The notes under the pieces: model-generated
What the model saw: only the letters and a program-made list of their open reading frames with translations
What the model was told of the DNA's origin: nothing
Databases searched by the model: none
Program-made: the position numbers and the translations under genes
Origin: Desmonostoc vinosum HA7617-LM4
Lineage (GTDB): Bacteria > Cyanobacteriota > Cyanobacteriia > Cyanobacteriales > Nostocaceae
DNA length: 64,000 bases
Assembly: GCA_019359515.1 (NCBI GenBank)
Contig: JAHHHC010000012.1
Location: forward strand, 1-64,000
Reading direction: 5' to 3'
In this document: in pieces, positions 54,405-63,016 of the stretch
Layout of the letters: each line of letters opens with the position of its first letter
Numbering within the stretch: the first letter of the stretch is position 1

Positions 54405-55133
54405 TCATTCATTATTTTTCATCAGACACTGCATAATAAATTTGATTTCTTTCTTATTACACTGTCGTTTACTAATAGCGTAGATTTTTCTGCCGTATTG
54501 CTGTCGAGCAGTTTCATAGTTAATTACGGCTTTGAGTAGAACATCAAAAGCTAACTGTGTTGCTGGAAAGTCTGCCAATGTAATTAAGTACCAGATATCA
54601 TTCAATAGATGATACTGATGATATGGGTCTAAAATAACTAAATTATTACGCTTGATTTCTGGTTGATTTGGGATTTTTTCAATTTGGCAAAGAATCATTT
54701 GCTCAGGATGAACGTAAAGTTGCTTTCTCCATCGCCAATTAAATTCACCAAGTCGATGTTTATGATTGTCTTTTCTATAGGGAATACCATCAATTAATAC
54801 TACATTTAATTCTACAAAATCCCATACATGAGAGAGGATATGTTGTCCGGAGAGAGTCGTTGCATTAAGACGATAGGATAGTTCGCTGTAAACGTTATTC
54901 CAAGGTTTTCCAACTTGAGAACGTAGCCAGCGATATAGTGGCCCTAAATGGTCAGAGAAATATTTAGTTTTTCTTCTAGGCTTTAATAAATAAGGACATA
55001 GAAGTCCGTCTGTACTAGCTTCATAGGTGATTTTTTCTAGAGCTTTTTTATTACCTGTTACACTCTTAAGACTTAACCTTCTACCACCACGAGGACGTTC
55101 TATGACAATTTCATTTAAACGGTGTTCGCTCAT
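54405..55133 (-). CDS. Hypothetical protein, function unknown
   Basis: The protein has 242 residues from the ATG at 55133 (MSEHRLNEIVIERPRGGRRLS); a longer frame starts at 55205 without support. It is basic, with no signal peptide or membrane segment. Notable features are the conserved-looking ERPRGGRRLSLKSV at the N-terminus, HLGPLYRWLRSQVGKPWNNVYSE, and an aromatic-rich C-terminal half (HQYHLLNDIWYLITLADFP). I have a faint memory of similar proteins in other bacteria without known function. Basic charge and aromatics could suit nucleic-acid binding, but this is a guess. It is upstream of the RNA ligase on the same strand. Confidence 0.65.
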   Translation of the reverse strand: MSEHRLNEIVIERPRGGRRLSLKSVTGNKKALEKITYEASTDGLLCPYLLKPRRKTKYFSDHLGPLYRWLRSQVGKPWNNVYSELSYRLNATTLSGQHILSHVWDFVELNVVLIDGIPYRKDNHKHRLGEFNWRWRKQLYVHPEQMILCQIEKIPNQPEIKRNNLVILDPYHQYHLLNDIWYLITLADFPATQLAFDVLLKAVINYETARQQYGRKIYAISKRQCNKKEIKFIMQCLMKNNE

Positions 55134-55597
55134 TATTCCGGTTATTTTATAAGTTGATATCTGCTGATATAAATAAATATTTTTTGTCAGCTTAATTGGG
55201 CACAAGCTCTAAAAATGAACTTGCGATCGCCAATCTTTTATTTGCTAACAATAGTTTGATTACACTTATATGCTACATAAATACTACATAAATGTCAACA
55301 TGAGCTAATTGTCTGTGGAGAGAAGCTTGTTTAACTGTTTGGGATTATAGATTTTGTGAGGCGATTCCCAAAGATAATACTTTTTGTATCAAGGGTGAGC
55401 ATATCTATATAGTTATATTGAGCGAAAAAGCGCGTTTAATAACGTCGAAATAATTTCTCAATACTATGTTAAAAATTTATTGATTACGCGATCAGTAGTA
55501 AGTAATATAACATACTACATCATAGAATACTGATAGCATTAGATGCTTAACTGCTAAAAAGGCAAATAATTTTAGCAATAGTCTGAAAACCAATTAT
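55134..55597. other. Intergenic region upstream of the unknown gene
   Basis: About 460 bases of AT-rich sequence. I see no repeat or gene; the promoter of the unknown gene should lie here. A 65-codon frame with ATG at 55622 follows it, listed separately with low confidence. Confidence 0.35.
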
Positions 55598-55621
55598 TTG
55601 ATTTTTCTATATGAAGTTATT

Positions 55622-55819
55622 ATGAACACCTTGATAAAATATTCTGTAGTTTTGCGTATAATCAAAGGGTATCTGCTGAGCCTATCAGCCAGGGGCTTTT
55701 TTAGACCAACGCTTTTTAGATGTAAAAGATTATTGATTAAAACAGGTGCAAAAAACGAGCCAATTCTAAATGAGCGTGGTGGGATTGCTTACGGGAAGCC
55801 TTTCGTTGTTTATCAGTAA
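55622..55819 (+). CDS. Possible small protein, doubtful
   Basis: The frame of 65 codons starts at ATG 55622 (MNTLIKYSVVLRIIKGYLLS) and ends NERGGIAYGKPFVVYQ. It has a basic, partly hydrophobic N-terminus and no domain I recognise. It lies 36 bases upstream of a response-regulator gene on the same strand, which is the main argument for it being real. It may equally be chance. Confidence 0.25.
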   Translation: MNTLIKYSVVLRIIKGYLLSLSARGFFRPTLFRCKRLLIKTGAKNEPILNERGGIAYGKPFVVYQ

Positions 55820-55855
55820 AAGCGATAAATTGCAATAAAATCTTCTGGAGAAGAG

Positions 55856-56323
55856 ATGTATTTGACACATTCATTCATGAATGATGAAAAAAAGCGAAGC
55901 TCTCAACAGCCTTTGATTTTAGCAGTGGAAGATCATGACGACAGTCTACTGCTGATTAGTTATGCCCTTGAGTCACTTGGTTGTAGATTTATTTGTCAAA
56001 CAGACAGTTCTGCAACGTTACTGGTTGCTAAAGAGTATCAGCCAGACTTAATTATGTTGGATATTTTATTACCAGGTCTGAGTGGTATTGATGTTGTAGG
56101 TCATTTAAAGCGAGAACCTTTAACTTGCGAAATTCCAGTGGTTGCAGTTACAGCTTTAGCAGGTAGAGAAGATAGAGATTTGCTGCTGAAGGCAGGATTT
56201 AATGATTACATCAGCAAACCTTATATGATTGAAGACTTAGAAACAATGATTCACCGTATGCTTCCTGGGAAACTCAATCCCCTTTCAGCTTTTGAGCTAT
56301 GTCAGGATTGGCAGATAAGTTAA
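55856..56323 (+). CDS. Single-domain response regulator (CheY-like)
   Basis: The 155-residue protein is one receiver domain (about 20-145). Acidic residues are at ED (25-26), the phospho-acceptor is D69 in LIMLDILLPGLSG, and the switch Thr and Lys are in VAVTALAG and DYISKPYM. It has a short C-terminal tail and no output domain, so it probably passes phosphate on or acts by binding. The ATG at 55856 has a GGAGAAGAG ribosome-binding site; the internal MNDEKK start is possible. It lies beside a minus-strand operon with two kinases that carry their own receivers, and is a plausible partner. Confidence 0.92.
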   Translation: MYLTHSFMNDEKKRSSQQPLILAVEDHDDSLLLISYALESLGCRFICQTDSSATLLVAKEYQPDLIMLDILLPGLSGIDVVGHLKREPLTCEIPVVAVTALAGREDRDLLLKAGFNDYISKPYMIEDLETMIHRMLPGKLNPLSAFELCQDWQIS

Positions 56324-56514
56324 TGTACGTGCAAGTTGCACATTCTGTGATTAAGACTGTCATTTGTCATCATTCATTTGTGTTTACAAAGGACAAAGCG
56401 TAAAGTTGAGCTAGTCGTTTGAGACAGTCTGGTCTTAGGGGTTTCCATGCCACTTGTAACGTTTGGGGGAAACCACAAGACCGCAATGGCTACCCAGAAG
56501 GAACTACATAAAAA

Positions 56515-57624
56515 CTATCCTTCTTTAGGGAGTTTTACAGTAAATACGCTACCTTTGCCATGTTCAGATTCAACCTGAATGGTTCCACCATGCGCTTGAA
56601 TAATTCGACTCGATAGATGAAGTCCTAAACCACTGCCTGAACGCTTGTTTCTACCTTGGCGAAATCGCTCGAAAATTCTTGCTTGATCTTCAAGTGCAAT
56701 TCCATATCCTGTGTCTTCTACTTCAATTGTGACCCAATCTTGATAATTAGGATTAGTCGATGTCTCAGAAATGCGGATTGTGATCCCTCCGGTATCTGTA
56801 AATTTGATCGCATTACCAATGAGGTTGTTTAGCACTCGTCGTAATTCCAGCTGATCACCCATAATTGTGCCTGAATCTAACTGATGAATGTCTATTTTGA
56901 GGCTTAAATTCTTCTCAATTGCCAACGGAGATAGTTCGCTGACTACTTCTTGGGCGATCTCTGGTAAATTGCAACTCTCGTAGTTTAAAGTTTTTTTACC
57001 AGCCTCAAAACGATAAACTTCTAGCAGAGTATTGACCATTTGCATCAAATTTTGATTGCTGCGGATCATGACAGCAACTGCTTGTTTCATTTCTGGCGAA
57101 ATCTTGCAAAAGGTTTCTTGTTCAAATAGGTACAACATGCGATCGGCAGCTACCAAGGGGGTTCGCAAGTCATGAGTAAGACGAGAAACAAAATCTTCTC
57201 GTTGACGTGCCATCTTTCGCTGTTCGTCAAGACTGTGCTTGAGGCGTAAAAGCGATCGCACTCTTGCTAATAGTTCATCAGTATCAAAGGGTTTACGAAT
57301 AAAATCATCAGCACCAGCATCTAAACCTTCCACAACGCTAGATTCATGAAACGCAGTAATCAGCAGAATGGGAATGTAGGAAAGAGCAGGGTTACCACGA
57401 ATTCGCCGTGTAACTTCATAACCATCCATCCCCGGCATCATCACATCTAGCAAAATTAGATCCGGCGGAGATTGTTCAATTTGCCGCAAAGCGCTAACAC
57501 CATCTGAAACTAAGTCAATCTCATAGCCCTCACTTTCTAAAATCGTTTGCACTAGAATGAGGTTATCTCGAGTATCATCAACGGCGAGGATACGGTTAAT
57601 TTTAGGATTTTCTACAACAGACAT
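56515..57624 (-). CDS. Receiver-histidine kinase hybrid (paralogue of 31516-32661)
   Basis: This 369-residue protein has a receiver (about 10-128, phospho-acceptor D60 in LILLDVMMPGMDGY), HisKA (H151 in SRLTHDLRTPLVAADRM) and HATPase_c (NLIGNAIKF, DTGYGIALED, GSGLGLHLSSR). It is strikingly similar to the protein at 31516-32661, including the exact REDFVSRLTHDLRTPLVAAD stretch and the YRFEAGKKTL region. The two are recent paralogues that may sense different signals. It is 45 bases downstream of another kinase gene and is probably co-transcribed with it. Confidence 0.94.
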   Translation of the reverse strand: MSVVENPKINRILAVDDTRDNLILVQTILESEGYEIDLVSDGVSALRQIEQSPPDLILLDVMMPGMDGYEVTRRIRGNPALSYIPILLITAFHESSVVEGLDAGADDFIRKPFDTDELLARVRSLLRLKHSLDEQRKMARQREDFVSRLTHDLRTPLVAADRMLYLFEQETFCKISPEMKQAVAVMIRSNQNLMQMVNTLLEVYRFEAGKKTLNYESCNLPEIAQEVVSELSPLAIEKNLSLKIDIHQLDSGTIMGDQLELRRVLNNLIGNAIKFTDTGGITIRISETSTNPNYQDWVTIEVEDTGYGIALEDQARIFERFRQGRNKRSGSGLGLHLSSRIIQAHGGTIQVESEHGKGSVFTVKLPKEG

Positions 57625-57669
57625 GACTATTTAACTTATTTAACTTTGATCCTGTTTTTTAAAATTAAT

Positions 57670-59004
57670 TTATGTTTTGTAATTAGGATATTTCTTTAAA
57701 GATTTACCTGATTGCAAAGTTGAGAGATGAGGATTCTGAGCAGCACAAAAAATTTCTTCCCCATTCAAGTTTAAACTGGGATGATCAATACCTACATTTG
57801 GTGATGTTACTTGGCGCGGCAATTCAATTCTAAATAGTGAGCCGACCCCTAGCTGACTTTCAAGGAAAATTTTGCCGTTCATCATTCGTACTAGCGAATC
57901 TACAATTGCTAAACCTAATCCTGTGCCAGGGTATTTACGAGTGATGCTTTGATCGACTTGTCGAAATGCTTCAAAAATATGTGTAAAATCTCTAGGAGCT
58001 ATACCAATACCTGTATCTCGAACAGTAATTGCTACTCGATTTGCCGGTAGTTCCTTGATTTCAACCCAAACCTCTCCTGATTCTGTAAACTTAATCGCAT
58101 TGGAGAGGAGGTTGACTAAAATTTGCTTAACACGCACTGGGTCATTAAATACCAAAGTATTTTGTAAATCTATTTGTACTAACAAAGATAGCTTTTTTGC
58201 TTCAGCTAAAGAACGCATTTCAGCTACAGTAGTATTTATTACCTTTGAAATATCAAATATTTCTGCTTTTAAATCTAATCGTCCTGTCTCCAGTTTAGAA
58301 AAATCAAGAACTTCATTTAGCAGCATCAGTAAATGCTTACCATTGTTAAATATTCGCTCCACCATATCTGTTTGTTGATGGGTGAGTTGCCCAAACTTGG
58401 GACGCAATAAAATTTGAGAAAATCCAATAATTGCATTCATTGGAGTTCTTAATTCGTGAGACATGGTTGCTAAAAACTGGGACTTAAACCGTGATGCCTC
58501 TAATAGCTTCAAGTTCTGTAATTGGATTTGTTGCCGTTGTTTCTCCAGTTCTTGATGCTTACGAATTAATTGTTCATGACTTTCTCTGAGTTGCTGGTTT
58601 GTCAGTTCTACCTGCTTTTCAGCCCGATAAACTCGAATAGCGTTCCGGACAACTCGTAACAATATCTCTGAGGATGCTGTAGATTTAGAAAGATAGTCAG
58701 TAGCACCAGCTTTGAGCAATTCAACAACAATTTCTTCATCTGGTATAGTTGTTAGAACCACTATCGGAACTTGAATTTCCCAAAAACGTAACTTTTGGAT
58801 TATTGTCAGGGCATTTTGGTCTGGTAAGTGATAGTTGAGAAAAACGCAGTCGTAATTGGTATTTCTGAGAGTTGATATCGCATCAATACCGTTACTTGCT
58901 TCAGATACTTCCATATGTACACCTGATTGTACCAGGGCACAATGTACTGCCACGCGTTCTGCTTCATCCCCGTCTACAACCAGAATTTTCAGCGTCTGTT
59001 CCAT
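57670..59004 (-). CDS. Receiver-histidine kinase hybrid with an atypical receiver
   Basis: The 444-residue kinase has an N-terminal receiver-like domain (about 5-122), a coiled linker (about 128-170, EKQVELTNQQLRESHEQLIRKHQ), HisKA (FLATMSHELRTPMNAII) and HATPase_c (LLSNAIKFTESGEV, DTGIGIAPRD, GTGLGLAIVDS). The receiver has Asn57 (DCVFLNYHLPD) where the phospho-acceptor Asp should be, but keeps the Lys (YLSKS). It probably cannot be phosphorylated in the normal way. The kinase core is intact. It is the first of two genes, followed by the hybrid at 56515-57624. Confidence 0.93.
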   Translation of the reverse strand: MEQTLKILVVDGDEAERVAVHCALVQSGVHMEVSEASNGIDAISTLRNTNYDCVFLNYHLPDQNALTIIQKLRFWEIQVPIVVLTTIPDEEIVVELLKAGATDYLSKSTASSEILLRVVRNAIRVYRAEKQVELTNQQLRESHEQLIRKHQELEKQRQQIQLQNLKLLEASRFKSQFLATMSHELRTPMNAIIGFSQILLRPKFGQLTHQQTDMVERIFNNGKHLLMLLNEVLDFSKLETGRLDLKAEIFDISKVINTTVAEMRSLAEAKKLSLLVQIDLQNTLVFNDPVRVKQILVNLLSNAIKFTESGEVWVEIKELPANRVAITVRDTGIGIAPRDFTHIFEAFRQVDQSITRKYPGTGLGLAIVDSLVRMMNGKIFLESQLGVGSLFRIELPRQVTSPNVGIDHPSLNLNGEEIFCAAQNPHLSTLQSGKSLKKYPNYKT

Positions 59005-59756
59005 CGGTTTTTATTTTCGCTGTCAAATATAGGTTGATGCATAACATTAATCTCTTGTCAAACTATTTAATTAGATAATCTGATATTTTCGGACATTTCA
59101 GCTCCAGCTTTGATTAACTGGGGCATCTCGTGTATCACCCAAAACTTGCTGAGCATTGCTATTATCTCAACAAACTTAGTGAAGTTTACTGACTTTAAGA
59201 TATATTTAGGATATTTTCAGATATAAACTTCCACTCAGATTTGGTGCTGATATCTTGGTTTCAGGTTATCATCACAACTACAGGAGTTGCTTACCATTGG
59301 CAACCAGAACATATTTCTAAAAAGATTTCGATGCTACCGAATCTTTGGTTTAATTTAAATCAAACAAAATTTAGCCTTGTTTTAATTAGGTTTCGCAAGG
59401 CTAACAGCTTTTGCTTCACAGGCGGATAATCTTTCTAGCCCTTATTGGGCTTGACTTATAAAGTAAATCGGGTTGGTGATATTAACTTTATAGATTACCC
59501 GCTTGAGATTCATCACCTTAACTTTGTTGTCCTCCAATGGTGGTATTAGGTTAATCACTTTGTTGGCTTCTGATTCCGGTTAATCTACTAGAGTATCGAA
59601 ATTAAAATCGTAGCTAATAACCAACAATTAGTAACTAACCGGCTGCAAATGACTAGTCTGCCATTGCAGACGGAGCCGCTATAAAGTAAAATAAAACACT
59701 TTATTGAGCTTCAAAACAATTGTAAATGAGTAAGTAAGCGTCCGTCCTCAGTCATT

Positions 59757-59808
59757 AGTGAGAGTTGCACACGAACATTATTTATGAGTGGGAGTTGCAC
59801 ACAAACAT
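59757..59808. promoter_or_regulatory. Two 22-bp direct repeats, candidate regulator sites
   Basis: AGTGAGAGTTGCACACGAACAT (22 bases, 59757-59778) recurs with two changes at 59787-59808. The 30-base period is close to three turns of DNA, so two protein molecules would sit on the same face. It is about 500 bases upstream of the response-regulator gene. Confidence 0.5.
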
Positions 59809-59857
59809 CTTGGATCACAGACTTGAGCAGATAATTTTAGTGGCTTTGAGATTTAGA

Positions 59858-59871
59858 CTAGACTAGTCTAG
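59858..59871. promoter_or_regulatory. Perfect 14-bp palindrome
   Basis: CTAGACTAGTCTAG is perfectly symmetrical and lies 50 bases after the direct repeats. It may be a binding site for a dimeric regulator; no known consensus is matched. Confidence 0.35.
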
Positions 59872-60314
59872 CTCTGTTTTTTCAGGGCAAAGATAACTTG
59901 ATAAGGGTTAAATGCCATTTGATTTAACTCAAGTAAATCTGATAGATTTAAATATCTGGTTATAAGTAACTTAAAACTACAACTGACTTGAACGCTAAGT
60001 AACAGCAAGATATTGAATTTTTCTCCAAAAAAAATAGCAAATATCTTGTGAATAGAAAAATTACAATCTAAATCTAAATAATAGACGAAAAATTGGCTAA
60101 TATCTCAAAAATTCACAAGTTTTAGCTAAGTAACTATACATCTGTAGCTAGATTTTTATCAATACACCGACCTGACAAAAGATATGATTGATTATTTCTA
60201 TCGGTGGATGCACTCATGTTCTAATATCATCTATCTTTGGTTTGGGAAATAAAAGAAGTCACTTAATAAATGTCATAGTTTGACAGACGCAATCAGCCAA
60301 GAGTGAGTGTAGCA

Positions 60315-61037
60315 ATGAATGAAATCAGCATTATTTTAATTGAAGATCATGACTTAACGAGGATGGGACTACGAGCTGCATTACAGTCTCACAGCGGATT
60401 GAGAGTGATCGGTGAAGCAGCAAATGCTACCCAAGGGCTAAAACTTTTGGAAACAGCTAAGCCAGATGTAGCTGTTGTGGATATTGGCTTACCTGACATG
60501 GATGGTATAGAACTCACCCGTAAATTTAAGCGTTATCAAGCTGAAACAGGAAACTCGGCAACAAAAATTCTCATCCTCACAATGGATCACACAGAGGATG
60601 CTGTATTGGCTGCTTTTGCCGCCGGGGCAGATTCTTACTATATGAAAGAAACAAGTATTAATAAATTAACAGAGGCAATACAAGCAACTTTTGGTGGAAA
60701 CTCTTGGATTGATCCAGCGATCGCTAATGTAGTATTACGGAAGATGCGGCAAGGTATACCAGGAGAAGTTCAAACCTCTGATAAGCCGAAGACTGTAAAA
60801 ATAGAAGCCCTAGCAACAGAATACGAGCAAGTTTTGGAAACTTATCCCTTGACGCAACGGGAACTCGAAATTCTAGAGTTAATTGTTGCTGGGTGTAGTA
60901 ACGGACAGATAGCAGAGAAACTCTACATTACTGTTGGTACAGTCAAAACCCACGTTCGTAATATTTTAAACAAACTCTGTGCTGATGACCGGACTCAAGC
61001 GGCGGTTCGGGCGTTACGTTCGGGGTTAGTTGCTTAG
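60315..61037 (+). CDS. NarL/FixJ-type response regulator
   Basis: The protein has 240 residues from the ATG at 60315 (MNEISIILIEDHDLTRMG); GTG at 60303 is an alternative. The receiver has acidic residues EDHD (10-13), phospho-acceptor D56 in VAVVDIGLPDMDG and Lys in YYMKET. The LuxR HTH near the C-terminus reads LTQRELEILELIVAGCSNGQIAEKLYITVGTVKTHVRNIL. The linker is longer than usual. It probably binds DNA and regulates genes on phosphorylation. The neighbouring kinases across the intergenic gap are candidate partners. Confidence 0.94.
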   Translation: MNEISIILIEDHDLTRMGLRAALQSHSGLRVIGEAANATQGLKLLETAKPDVAVVDIGLPDMDGIELTRKFKRYQAETGNSATKILILTMDHTEDAVLAAFAAGADSYYMKETSINKLTEAIQATFGGNSWIDPAIANVVLRKMRQGIPGEVQTSDKPKTVKIEALATEYEQVLETYPLTQRELEILELIVAGCSNGQIAEKLYITVGTVKTHVRNILNKLCADDRTQAAVRALRSGLVA

Positions 61038-61136
61038 TTGGGGATGTGGTTACTTGGCGGTAGTTGAATCTCGACTTCGCTCGATTACCGCGTAGCCGAA
61101 ACTCACCAATCGGGAGAATAAAAACTGATAACTGAT

Positions 61137-62480
61137 TCATCCCAATCTTTCTTGCAGGCAATCAGCAATTCGCCGTGCTGCTCCTGGTTTGCCCATGCGT
61201 CGCATACCATTCTCTGCAATAATTTGTAAACTGTCGGGATTTTGAAACAAAGATTGCACTACACTCGCAACTGATGCTGGTTGTTCGACGATAATTAAGG
61301 ATTCTCCCAAGAGCCGACTTTGAGCTTCAGCAAAGGAAGGGTTATATTGGGGCCCTTGACCAGGAATGGCGATCGCTGGTTTCCCTAAGCCGATAAACTG
61401 TTCTGTAGCTGTTCCTGCTGTGGCGATCGCTATATCTCCTAAATGTAAGCAGTCATTATAAGAGTTTTGTGTCAGTACAAGATATGCATTTTTTTGTGTA
61501 AATGTCAAGCATTGAGAATCACTCAGAGGAATGGGAGATTTGGAGTGTGGTCGCCAACCTTGAGATTGAACAGTTTGAGCTAAAATTTGCGAGTCTAAAT
61601 CGGGAGCTATCGCACCTAAGAACACCACCATACCAGAAGCATAAAACACTGAGTTGCGTTCTTGAACGCTTGCTATTAGCGCAGACACAGCAGCCATTAT
61701 CGTCTTCCAGTTTTGGTATGCCTCGCTTGGACGTGAACCAGGTAAAAGAGTCACGATCAAAGGTCGAGTTAACTCTTGTTGTCGTGTGTCCTCACTATAG
61801 AATTGTTGGCGTGTAAAAGTTGGTTCTAGACCATCCATCATGGGATTACCTAAATCAAAAGCTGGAATTGACCATTGTTTTAAGATTTCTGTAGTCAGCG
61901 CATCTCTAGGAAAAACTGCTCGACAACGGTGACGACTCATCAACCAACGTTCCCAAGGATGATAGATTGAGCCAGAAAAGTTTTCCCAACGAGCAGCTTT
62001 TGAATTGCGTTTGAGTAATCCGACTTCATCTCGCACATAATATTCTGATTTTGCCGTGCCCACAAAAGCATAGTTAGCACCGCTAAAAGTAGCAAACAAT
62101 AGCGGTACAATATCTCCTACGGCTAAGATAGCTCTCTTGTTGCCTAACTTTTTTTGGGAACTTACCCAACGACGTATAGCTTTAATTTGAGTTAAGGTAA
62201 GTTGCAGCAAACCTCCTTGCACATCTCGCATAAGTTGGCGTCCATCCATATAAATGAAACCACCAGAAGGCATAGTGCGTACTGAACCAATCAATGGGAT
62301 ACCCAACCGTTGATAAGCGCGTCCTTCACCCACCAAAGGCAAAGCAAAAATCTCTGGTGGGTTTAATTGTCGTTGGAGTTCCTGCAAAATACGGGTTGCG
62401 ATTATATCTTCTCCATGACCATTACTTAAAATCAGTAACCGCAGACGAGAAGTTGCAGATAAATCAGATAAATCACTCAT
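61137..62480 (-). CDS. Lipid-A-disaccharide-synthase-related protein
   Basis: The 447-residue protein belongs to a cyanobacterial family related to LpxB glycosyltransferases. Seen are the N-terminal LRLLILSNGHGEDIIATRILQELQ, RAILAVGDIVPLLFA, the central VTLLPGSRPSEAYQN, and IATAGTATEQFIGLGKPAIAIPGQGPQYNPSFAEAQSRLLG, the nucleotide-sugar binding part of this GT-B fold. It is distinct from true LpxB, and the acceptor is unknown. The position next to an Omp85 remnant may be coincidental. No signal peptide is present. Confidence 0.88.
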   Translation of the reverse strand: MSDLSDLSATSRLRLLILSNGHGEDIIATRILQELQRQLNPPEIFALPLVGEGRAYQRLGIPLIGSVRTMPSGGFIYMDGRQLMRDVQGGLLQLTLTQIKAIRRWVSSQKKLGNKRAILAVGDIVPLLFATFSGANYAFVGTAKSEYYVRDEVGLLKRNSKAARWENFSGSIYHPWERWLMSRHRCRAVFPRDALTTEILKQWSIPAFDLGNPMMDGLEPTFTRQQFYSEDTRQQELTRPLIVTLLPGSRPSEAYQNWKTIMAAVSALIASVQERNSVFYASGMVVFLGAIAPDLDSQILAQTVQSQGWRPHSKSPIPLSDSQCLTFTQKNAYLVLTQNSYNDCLHLGDIAIATAGTATEQFIGLGKPAIAIPGQGPQYNPSFAEAQSRLLGESLIIVEQPASVASVVQSLFQNPDSLQIIAENGMRRMGKPGAARRIADCLQERLG

Positions 62481-62672
62481 AAATTGAAGAAGTGAATAGG
62501 GAACAGGGAACAGGGAACAGTTTTTCCTATTTCCTGTTCCCTATCTAGGAGCAATACCAATTCACAATGACGGCGAAGTGCGTAGGTAGTTCATCTAACT
62601 TGCACATCTTTTCGTTTAGGCAGTCAAAAGTCAAGAGTCCAGAGTCAAAAACATCGAATTACACGAATATGA
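62481..62672. other. Intergenic region with an AGGGAAC hairpin
   Basis: An exact 12-bp inverted repeat ATAGGGAACAGG (62496-62507) and CCTGTTCCCTAT (62533-62544) flanks GGGAACA heptamers. It lies just upstream of the lipid-A-related gene. No gene is seen. Confidence 0.5.
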
Positions 62673-62993
62673 GGTATTGTGTTTGCTGACTTTGCCTCAG
62701 CTTTGGGTTCTGGTAAGCTAAAAAACATCTAAATTACATAATCAAATTAAATAAAACTCTTGTGGGGTGGGCATCTTGCCCGCCCTAATTATGCAAGTTA
62801 TATGTGGAACAGCTTAATACCGTATTGGGAGACCTTGCAGGCGTGCGTGATAAACCAGGATATGATTTTGGATATGGGGGCGGCGTGCGCGTAGATTCGC
62901 TACTGGTTTAATCAGGGTGACTATGGCATCAATGACCAAGGAGAAAGCCGAGTGCATCAGTTCTCACTCCTGCCTACGCAAATAATTTCATGA
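62673..62993 (+). pseudogene. Omp85/BamA C-terminal remnant interrupted by the MITE
   Basis: Before the MITE the frame reads GIVFADFASALGSG, and after it TVLGDLAGVRDKPGYDFGYGG and GVRVDS. Removing the MITE and one TA restores LGSG-N-TVLGD in frame. Downstream, two single-base losses shift the frame, after which DYGINDQGESRVHQF follows. These are the last beta-strands of Omp85-type surface antigens (GVRVDSPLG.IR.DYGINDQGESR). The upstream gene body is missing, and a stop precedes GIVFADF. The remnant therefore decayed before or after the insertion. Confidence 0.75.
62714..62816 (+). mobile_element. MITE-like element, copy 2 (99 bp plus TA duplication)
   Basis: This is identical over 103 bases to the reverse complement of 54031-54133. 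It sits inside the Omp85 remnant with TA at both sides; deleting the element and one TA rejoins the codons GGT-TCT-GGT-AAT-ACC without gap. This fixes the element ends and indicates TA target-site duplication, as used by IS630/Tc1-type transposases. Confidence 0.9.
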
Positions 62994-63016
62994 ATCAAGT
63001 CAAATTTCTATAAATT

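Larger units (their letters stand above)
59005..60302. other. 1.3-kb divergent intergenic region
   Basis: This is the longest gap in the window. It holds the direct repeats at 59757-59808 and the palindrome at 59858-59871, and is AT-rich elsewhere. I find no open frame with a recognisable product, no tRNA and no remnant. It separates the minus-strand kinases from the plus-strand response regulator. Confidence 0.5.

Noticed and set aside
59241-59429. 62-codon frame in the long gap 59005-60302
   Set aside because: Composition like the surrounding AT-rich DNA and no recognisable motif.
55856-61037. Two-component cluster considered as a novel signalling system
   Set aside because: The domains are ordinary receivers, kinases and a LuxR-type output. 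Only the Asn-containing receiver and the intergenic repeats are unusual, and these are reported separately.
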